Below are positions 58,321 through 64,000 of a stretch of 64,000 nt of DNA, piece after piece. How positions within the stretch are numbered: position 1 is the stretch's first letter; every line of letters starts with the position of its first letter. A program made the translations under genes and the position numbers. The DNA is from Acholoe squamosa (lineage: Eukaryota; Annelida; Polychaeta; Phyllodocida; Polynoidae), in the NCBI GenBank assembly GCA_949317995.1, contig OX439042.1, positions 16,905,174 through 16,969,173 on the forward strand. Direction: 5' to 3'. The notes beneath the pieces were generated by a model. It was not told the origin of the DNA and did no database searches. It was given only the letters and a program-made list of their open reading frames with translations.

Positions 58321-58564
58321 ACATTATGAGGGCCGCATGATATCTTACGGTCTACGTTCCTTTGTCGACATGATGCAGGGAGACAGTACTAAAGAGGCTG
58401 ATGCACCAGCACTGCATTGCTGCATCCTGCCGACCTTATAAAGTGTATCAACCCTGTATGTAGACCTGGTGAGTTGGTCACCAGGGCTGCATTCACACGT
58501 GTATGTATCATGAGGACAAATGGGTATAATACATTATTGTACTATGTCACCCTAAAAGGGCTAA
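58321..58564. repeat. piggyBac-like MITE relic (copy 17)
   Basis: Reads ttaaacattatgagggccgc / atgat, acgttcctttgtcgacatga, ccagcactgcattgctgcat, gacctggtgagttggtcacc / agggctgcattcacac, and ends gtcaccctaaaagggctaa. Both hairpin blocks and both decayed ends can be traced, here in the opposite order to copy 5. Confidence 0.65.
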
Positions 58565-59361
58565 TGCTCTCTGTGCTGTAGGGAGTGCCTTTGGTGAGCA
58601 GTTCCACCGGAAGCTGCAATGACAACAGAGGGCGGCACCGTTGTGAGCAGGTCGGCGTAGTTTTAAAGGGTGCAGGGTGTGGTTACAATAGAGGCTCCTA
58701 CAGAGAAGTCTCCCTAAGGAACAAGGGGGTTGGTGTGGTACTGTTAAGATGACATCTATCCTGGTTTTACATACGTACATGTATTGGGTGTATCAGCATA
58801 TTTAATAACTGCAATATGACTATGTGGAGACATGACATTTAAAAGCCAGTGTTTCACTGTAGTACAAGTGCCTGTATTGGAATGGTAGGGAATTGTGGTT
58901 CAGAACTTGTATAAACCTACATGACAAAATATGCAGGAAAAATTCTATTGCTCTTCCTTAATCAAAAATCAAATTATTTTAACTCCCAGACACAGATAGA
59001 CAAGGCTATATGTCACATGACTAACCAAATATATGCATTTCGGTTTTTGTCAAACACTGATAGCCTAATGCACCGACATTCCTCCTTTGAGTAATTTGAT
59101 TCATATAAATGAACGCCGGATAAATATCCCATGTATTGTGCGACGAAGTGCCACGATACAATTAGGCCTTCGATATATGTCTGATGTCAGATTGTTTTTC
59201 AGTTTCGGCCCACATTTCATACGAGATCAAGAATGAGATACATGGGGAATAAATGTCTTTGAGGAGAAAACTGACTACAAAGGACTCCCTGGGGACAATC
59301 CTCAATATGCAAGTAAAAGCAGAGGAACTATCCCTTTTATAGAGACGTCTGGTATTGGTGG
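58565..59361. other. No supported feature
   Basis: Spacer. Variants of the GAGC motif (gtgagcagttccacc, gtgagcaggtcgg) occur near 58590-58650. Confidence 0.3.
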
Positions 59362-60303
59362 TTATTCCACGATTTCTGGGATTCTCAGTGCTTTTTGCTG
59401 GATATTCCCATGCACATACCTGTCGATATTGCACACCCTGTAGGCTGTAACATCAATTTTGTAAGGCGTGTGGTTATCCATGGATAACCTGCATGCCGTG
59501 CGGTTATCCATGGATAACCTGCACGCCTCTCATGTCCTTCCATGTCATACGTTACATGTTAAAACCTACGGAATTTTTCATTGCCATGGTAGGGGTCGAA
59601 CCTGCAGTCTCAGGTCCTTAATCCAACTCCCTATGCATTGCGCCACAGGGATTGACTGGTAGGGGCTGGATAGAACCAGGTCTGGATATGATACAAAGCC
59701 CAGGGAGGTCACTCACATATAACTACTATACATTCAAAGTGTGAAAATCCCCAGCATTCTGGGTTGTGACCCCCCTAACAAGCCTAGCCGGGCGCCAAGG
59801 TGTGTGTACCGATCGTGTATACATAACCAAGGGACGCGTTCAAATCAATCCAAGCCGAGACTGCCTCTAAAGGAGAAGACGCGGTGGTCTAGTGGTTAGC
59901 GCATTGCGCTCAGCCGTTAGAGGTATGCGGGTCGAATCCCGGTCCGGGCGCATCTTTTTTCTCCATGTGCCCACTGCCAGCCGGGCGCCTGTGTACCGGT
60001 CGTGTACAAACACCATTTTTCGCCATGTGCTGCTGCCATAACCGTGAGACGCATTCAAACAAAGCCAAGCCTAGCCGGGCGCCGAGGTGTGTGTACTGAT
60101 CATGTACATATATTTATAACTGTGAGACGCATTCAAAGCAAGCCGTGACGGGCGCTGTCGCTGTCCGCTGCTGGGCACCAAGGTGTATGTACCTGTGTAC
60201 ACACACTATGGCTGGCTTCGAGTCCCGGGGAAGGGGAAAAATTTTTGTTTTCAACTTGAATTTATTGGTATTCTATTGATTATTTATTGGTTTCATGGAA
60301 TAA
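59362..60303 (+). mobile_element. Composite dual tRNA-headed TIR element, copy 3
   Basis: Termini TTATTCCACGATT at 59362 and TCATGGAATAA ending at 60303 (variants of TTATTACACGATT). Minus-strand head: B box GGTTCGACCC near 59592-59602, A box 59627-59645, and two copies of the palindrome ggttatccatggataacc in the body. Plus-strand head near 59876-59955: A box TGGTCTAGTGG, B box GGTCGAATCC, then six T. Repeated agccgggcgcc(a/g)aggtgtgtgta units follow, then ggcttcgagtcccgggg and an AT-rich stretch. 942 bp. Confidence 0.85.
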
Positions 60304-60313
60304 AATAAGTAGA

Positions 60314-60422
60314 CAATGGATAATTCATGACTTGTGTGTGTTAGCAAAGGCTAATTACACTCGGGCTACGCCCTCGTGTAATTATCCTTCACTAACACAC
60401 ACGCGTCATGAATTATCCATTG
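60314..60422. repeat. 109-bp palindrome with CTCG/GGC apex
   Basis: Arms caatggataattcatgac and gtcatgaattatccattg at the ends, then gtgtgtgttagc / ctaacacacac-type pairing. The apex at 60359-60377 reads actcgggctacgccctcgt, with GGGC-TAC-GCCC as the inner stem and TC/TC unpaired. It lies 10 bp right of composite copy 3 and 5 bp left of the tRNA-Cys-like TIR element. The arms are unrelated to the other palindromes. Confidence 0.93.
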
Positions 60423-60426
60423 ATTA

Positions 60427-60675
60427 TGTAGGGGCCAGCTCTGGCTGTAAGTCCATGGCGGTAGGCCATCTGCCCCGTTCCGGTTGCACCAGCCCTCAGG
60501 GGCTGGTCAGCCGGTATAAGCTGCCCCCCTTGTGTATCATACCGATCCAGATGTAGATGGAAGGCAGAGAATGTCAGACGGGGAAGTAGCTCAGCGGTAG
60601 AGCTTCCGCCTGCAGGTTGGAGGGTCCCGGGTTCGACTCCCGGTTTCTCCAGGACATTTTCCGCCGACCTCTACA
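60427..60675 (+). mobile_element. 249-bp TIR element carrying tRNA-Cys-like sequence, copy 1
   Basis: Ends TGTAGGGGCC and GACCTCTACA (inverted, with one or two mismatches). The interior holds several short hairpins (agccctcaggggctggtc; gccccgttccgg) before the tRNA-like segment, and attttcc after it. It is identical to the element at 61139-61387 except for one base, so one was copied from the other recently or both are kept alike. Confidence 0.8.
60580..60651 (+). tRNA. tRNA-Cys-like (GCA), in TIR element copy 1
   Basis: 72 nt fold as a full clover leaf. Acceptor GGGGAAG pairs with TTTCTCC, D stem GCTC/GAGC, T stem CCGGG/CCCGG with loop TTCGACT. The anticodon loop CTGCAGG gives GCA (Cys). 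The anticodon stem TCCGC/TTGGA has one mismatch next to the loop, which lowers confidence in function. The A box TAGCTCAGCGG and B box GGTTCGACTCC are intact, and TTTT follows seven bases later. Because it lies inside a mobile element, it may be a tRNA-derived promoter and not a decoding tRNA. Confidence 0.6.
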
Positions 60676-60873
60676 CTGGTGGAGAAACCGAGTTGGTCCT
60701 GCCCTGCAAGGGGGGACTACAACAACTCCGTACCTGGGCTGGTGTGACACGAATGACAATCCAATTTGCTAGTGCTGGGAGGAGACTTGGTGGTTGGGCT
60801 CAACTCAGTACTAGTCCCGAGTATCTGGTACCTATAGGGTACTGAACCCTATATTGAATTTGGTAGGGAGGAG

Positions 60874-61010
60874 TGTAGGGGCCAGCTCTGCCGTAAGGCC
60901 AGCAGCCCCGTTTCTGGAGATCCCAGCCCCTAGGGGCTGGCATCCGGTGGTAGCTCCCCCCTACGTGTGTGTCATACCAATTCAGGTGTAGGTGCCTGGA
61001 ATGGTATAAT
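60874..61010 (+). mobile_element. Truncated relative of the TGTAGGGGCC element
   Basis: Starts tgtaggggccagctctgccg and follows the left half of the 249-bp element to cataccaattcaggtgtagg, then diverges before the tRNA-like part. Preceded by gtagggaggag, like the copy at 61139 (gttgggaggag). Confidence 0.75.
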
Positions 61011-61138
61011 ACAGATACGCTTCGACCCTGGCAGTACTGTGTACTGGTAGGTCTCACACTGCTTGATAAAGCCCAACCGATCTGGTTGGGAGGAATGCTT
61101 GGTGCTGGTTGGCCATGGTTGAAGCTGGTTGGGAGGAG

Positions 61139-61387
61139 TGTAGGGGCCAGCTCTGGCTGTAAGTCCATGGCGGTAGGCCATCTGCCCCGTTCCGGTTGCA
61201 CCAGCCCTCCGGGGCTGGTCAGCCGGTATAAGCTGCCCCCCTTGTGTATCATACCGATCCAGATGTAGATGGAAGGCAGAGAATGTCAGACGGGGAAGTA
61301 GCTCAGCGGTAGAGCTTCCGCCTGCAGGTTGGAGGGTCCCGGGTTCGACTCCCGGTTTCTCCAGGACATTTTCCGCCGACCTCTACA
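61139..61387 (+). mobile_element. 249-bp TIR element carrying tRNA-Cys-like sequence, copy 2
   Basis: Same length and ends as the copy 712 bp upstream; the only difference seen is cctccgggg for cctcagggg. Confidence 0.8.
61292..61363 (+). tRNA. tRNA-Cys-like (GCA), in TIR element copy 2
   Basis: Identical over 72 nt to 60580-60651, including the anticodon-stem mismatch and both internal promoter boxes. Identity of both copies means sequence alone cannot tell function from recent duplication. Confidence 0.6.
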
Positions 61388-61519
61388 ATTACTTGTTCAT
61401 TATACAGTAAGTTAATGTCTTACACTCACCAAGGCATCATACCTCCTTCTAACAAGCAATGTCTTCCGTGAAACCATGATTCTAGATCTACTCCTTCTTT
61501 AGACATATATTTTGCTTAG

Positions 61520-61731
61520 ATATCCTCAAAGATATTCCCAAATCCATCCCAACACTTGCAAATATGATGTCTGCAATCGGTAAATTCCAGATTTCTACCA
61601 ATGACATGATGAAATACTTATTTCTGACCTTAGACAGTCCTCTCAACGGGGACTTGGGACGTAATGACGTTTCTGACGTCACATGGGACGTAGACATCCC
61701 TGGTGACGTCATTAACGTCATATCTGGTTAA
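61520..61731 (+). CDS. Candidate terminal coding exon, acidic unknown protein
   Basis: A clear acceptor (ccttctttagacatatattttgcttag) ends at 61519. The frame enters in phase 1 and stays open for 69 codons to TAA. The protein begins ILKDIPKSIPTLANMM and ends in an acidic Asp-Val-rich tail (DVTWDVDIPGDVINVISG). Codons follow an RNY pattern, as in real exons; that pattern also keeps the antisense frame (77 codons) open, so the strand is not settled. Repeated GACGTC codons create a cluster of CRE-like TGACGTCA strings at 61674 and 61704. No family recognised. Confidence 0.42.
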
Positions 61732-61739
61732 TGGTTTCA

Positions 61740-61754
61740 TCACTAGGTGGCGCC
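61740..61754 (+). promoter_or_regulatory. CTCF-like site
   Basis: TCACTAGGTGGCGCC matches 14 of 15 positions of CCASYAGRKGGCRSY. It lies 9 bp after the stop codon of the exon candidate and near two full CRE strings. Confidence 0.45.
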
Positions 61755-61923
61755 AATCCTCTGGATTGGAGAGTGCTTGTTGACTAGGGTGCCCCGATGT
61801 GGCCGTCTAGTAAATGAGTGTCCCTGGTGCCTAGGGTCCTAGCTAGGTCTCAGCAGTAAAAGCGTCATTTATCATCTGTGCAGGTCCATGAGGTCTACAT
61901 TCAGCATCTATAGTTTTTACACT

Positions 61924-62086
61924 ACTACTCCCCCATACTACTTCTCCAAACATACCTAGCCTCGTGGTCAGTTTTTTTTTTTCAAGAAGAAAGAAAAGAA
62001 GACAAGAGTTAAAAACGCACTCCTCTTTCTTTCCTAATGGAAATTTTTCTATTTTTGCCACTATCAACTTGTAGAAAGACAGAACT
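61924..62086 (+). repeat. Direct repeat A, copy with ruined splice acceptor
   Basis: Begins acttctccaaacatacctag and runs to ctatcaacttgtagaaagac. The pyrimidine tract ttttctatttttgcc lacks the AG that the second copy has. A 30-bp purine insert (agaagacaagagttaaaaac) is present only here. Confidence 0.85.
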
Positions 62087-62345
62087 GAGCATTAAGTTTC
62101 CATGATAGTGGCTAACTTAGAAGGGGGGGGCGGGTTTCGCCACAACAAGACTGTGTATAGGTTATGCACAATGTGGGAATCTGCGCAGTTTAGGAGTACT
62201 ATTTTACGGGTGATACTTCTCACAAAACAGGTTGAATTGAAGATATATACGTAATAATCTTGTATAGTTTTATTATTTACCACTCTGTCAAGGTGTAATG
62301 GCTCCGACAGTGTGTGTCCAATGAATGAGAGACCTAACTAGATGT

Positions 62346-62475
62346 GAATAAAACTTCTCCAAACATACCTAGCCTCGTGGTCAGTTTTTTTTTAAGAAGA
62401 AAGAAAAGTACTCCTCTTTCTTTCCTAATGGAAATTTCTTTTCTATTTTTGCAGCTATCAACTTGTAGAAAGACA
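62346..62475 (+). repeat. Direct repeat A, copy with intact acceptor
   Basis: Same sequence as the repeat about 420 bp upstream, ending ttctatttttgcag then ctatcaacttg. The copies differ by a few indels and by cag versus cca at the splice position. Confidence 0.85.
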
Positions 62476-62598
62476 CATATACAGAAATTAACAATTCAAA
62501 GCCCCGAAGCTTATGTATCTAAACTGTGGTGTATACCTAGAGAAAGGATACTGCCAAACACATCGACAAGAAACATCCTCTTTACAAAATACTACTGA
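62455..62598 (+). CDS. Candidate exon after very strong acceptor
   Basis: tttcctaatgg supplies a branch-like site, and ttcttttctatttttgcag is a near-ideal acceptor. The phase-0 frame is open for 47 codons to TGA (begins LSTCRKTHIQKLTIQS; includes SKLWCIPRERILPNTS). If real, it would be an alternative last exon to 61520-61731. The start lies within the duplicated block, so part of the signal may be a by-product of that repeat. Confidence 0.28.
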   Translation, partial: LSTCRKTHIQKLTIQSPEAYVSKLWCIPRERILPNTSTRNILFTKYY

Positions 62599-62819
62599 CC
62601 TTATATACAATGGTATCGAATTCTACAATGACTTAAAATAAGGGTGGGCACAAAGTCACCTTTTGATATTAATAACAGCTGCTTTAGCTACATCTAACAC
62701 CAGCAAGCAGGCAGGTAGGTAGTTGTATAGCATCTTCTACCTGTGTCTACCTGACTCATACAAGGCAGCACATGAAAGGCCTCACACAGTAGGCGATAAC
62801 ACCACTACCCACCCAAGTA

Positions 62820-63030
62820 CTGCATCCTGCATTATACCCAGTAGATGGCATGATGCATGAATGCAATGCATATGAGTGACTCACCAGAATTTTCATTCAT
62901 GCATCATGTCGACTCTATTTGATTGATCACTCCAGCATGATACACTAATACAGTGCCATAGAGTCTACTCGCCAGCACTGCATCATGCCGACTGAGGAAC
63001 ATGGACCTGGAGGCCCTTAAGGGTTTGGTA
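62820..63030. repeat. piggyBac-like MITE relic (copy 18)
   Basis: Reads gcatgatgcatgaatgcaat, gagtgactcaccagaatttt / cattcatgcatcatgtcgac, gatacactaatacagtgcca, ctcgccagcactgcatcatg / ccgac, and ends aggcccttaagggttt. Both hairpin blocks are in the same order as copy 5. Confidence 0.65.
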
Positions 63031-63034
63031 TGAG

Positions 63035-63880
63035 TTTGGTCTATAGTTGTCTCATCTCCTGTCTTACATATGGAAAGACCAGACCAGGTATGTGGCTTTG
63101 TACCATGAACGGTGTATTTATCTGACTGTATACCTTAATGTTTATGTCTGTGCTGTAGTTTCTCTCTTCTTTCATATTAATCCATATAGTTAAAAGAACC
63201 AATTAACGAGTGTTGAAGCGACTGAACTCGCAAGTAACTTAGAAAGTATAGGTCTGGCAATTTTGACACTACAGAGACAGCAAAGAAGAAACGTAGTCCA
63301 TACGTAATGAGAATTATGGTACTAGAATGAATGTATTATTATGTTTTTAGTTACATCAGATAGATAGAGAAATGTCCAATATAACCATAGAAGGAAAACA
63401 TGCAAGGATAACATGCAAAATTTGATTTCTATTCAAAGTTCATCATGTGTATGACACCAGATCAGCCCAGAGCTGACACCCTAAGCTGACACCCCCATAG
63501 GAAAGCATTGAGTGCACAAAGGATGTTACATCCATTTTGAGAAGACCCACTTTTTTAAAACCTTCATATCAGAAAGATAAGGATCAGATAACAGGTACCA
63601 ATTACACCTGTATGATCCTGAATATGTACAATATTTCATGACAGGTTTAATTTTCTCTCATATTCAATCATTTTGATGTTATTTGAGGGTGAAGTGACAG
63701 TCCCCTCTCTCAAAGAGGCCATTTTGGGTTCTTAATTTTCAGCATGCCCCCACCTGTCTCTAAAAACTTGGAAACTGTCCAAGTTAATGAAATACTATAC
63801 CATTACATTGTATTCACTGATTGTCTCATTAGATACAATACCAGTACGGCCCTCATATATCACGTATTGCTATTGACACA
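63035..63880. other. Presumed intron, no supported feature
   Basis: AT-rich sequence ending in the acceptor of the exon at 63882. A short direct repeat agctgacaccc occurs at about 63470 and 63484. Confidence 0.3.
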
Positions 63881-63881
63881 G

Positions 63882-64000
63882 GAGCCAAGATAGCACCCAA
63901 TGGACCGAGACAACCACCAAGCAGAAGCCAACCTGAGTACATGTTCCACATTCAACCTGCCATGCCAACTGCCTTCTGTATGGCGTATAAGAACCGCAAA
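63882..64000 (+). CDS. Candidate exon running off the right edge
   Basis: The acceptor tatcacgtattgctattgacacag ends at 63881. The frame enters in phase 1 and is open to the window end (39 codons). It begins AKIAPNGPRQPPSRSQP and includes YMFHIQPAMPTAFCMAYK. Pro-rich then hydrophobic-aromatic composition with balanced codon use looks coding; no domain can be named from this fragment. The phase matches the donor of the signal-peptide exon at 43344 and of the candidate at 57772. Confidence 0.45.

Noticed and set aside
59362-60303. Functional tRNA genes at the composite heads
   Set aside because: A and B boxes are present, but the anticodon arm does not fold and one head is followed directly by T6 within tandem units. 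They are tRNA-derived promoters, not tRNAs.
60800-61252. 150-codon open frame on the minus strand
   Set aside because: It spans parts of two copies of the tRNA-carrying TIR element; its repeated peptides mirror the repeat.
1-64000. Autonomous transposon, retrovirus-like or viral genes
   Set aside because: No reverse transcriptase, integrase, transposase or capsid-like reading frame was found on either strand; all elements seen are non-autonomous.

Overview
This window is animal nuclear DNA with no bacterial, phage or organelle character. It has no run of long open frames, no operons and no ribosome binding sites. It holds isolated short exon-like segments beside splice signals, a TATA repeat, a satellite edge and many non-autonomous transposons. 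The repeat repertoire (foldback elements, hairpins with a CTCG/GGCC apex, a short retroposon starting GTGAGTGAG, tRNA-headed repeats) fits a marine invertebrate, perhaps a lophotrochozoan. The taxon is inference only; no gene in the window names it.

Layout. 0-1.6 kb: end of a 133-bp satellite, then a 38-bp minisatellite built from a dispersed element. 1.6-15 kb: foldback elements, TIR elements, relics of one piggyBac-like family, a possible recursive splice site (9.54 kb, minus) and the first copy of a composite element (11.6-12.5 kb). 15-29 kb: a possible signal-peptide first exon (15.39 kb, plus) followed by a long palindrome, a textbook hAT insertion (17.5 kb), a 52-bp tandem repeat and an exon-like segment with a good donor on the minus strand (28.6 kb). 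29-43 kb: mostly relic repeats, a CTCF-like site, an RFX X-box and a pogo-like TIR element. 43-51 kb: a second signal-peptide exon (43.34 kb, plus), a second recursive-type site (44.53 kb, minus), composite copy 2, a TA microsatellite and the best promoter candidate (NRF1, ETS and YY1-like sites at 50.07-50.18 kb), which precedes an ATGGCGGAC start on the minus strand. 51-64 kb: exon-like segments on the plus strand (57.0, 57.8, 61.5, 62.5 and 63.9 kb), composite copy 3 and two almost identical TIR elements that each carry a complete tRNA-Cys-like sequence.

The window probably lies in introns and flanks of large, widely spaced genes. Two loose models can be tested. On the plus strand, signal-peptide exon 43344-43383 has a phase-1 donor, and segments at 57772, 61520 and 63882 accept in phase 1. 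On the minus strand, the promoter near 50.1 kb, recursive-type sites at 44.53 and 9.54 kb and the segment at 28.6 kb could belong to one long transcript. Neither model is proven and no protein family was recognised.

The most unusual items are: (1) a TIR-bounded composite with two head-to-head tRNA-like promoters, present three times and each time next to a long palindrome; (2) three palindromes that share an apex rule while their arms differ; (3) 18 exact copies of the 9-bp palindrome GAGCWGCTC; (4) a piggyBac-like family of about 20 relics that appears to have seeded a minisatellite.
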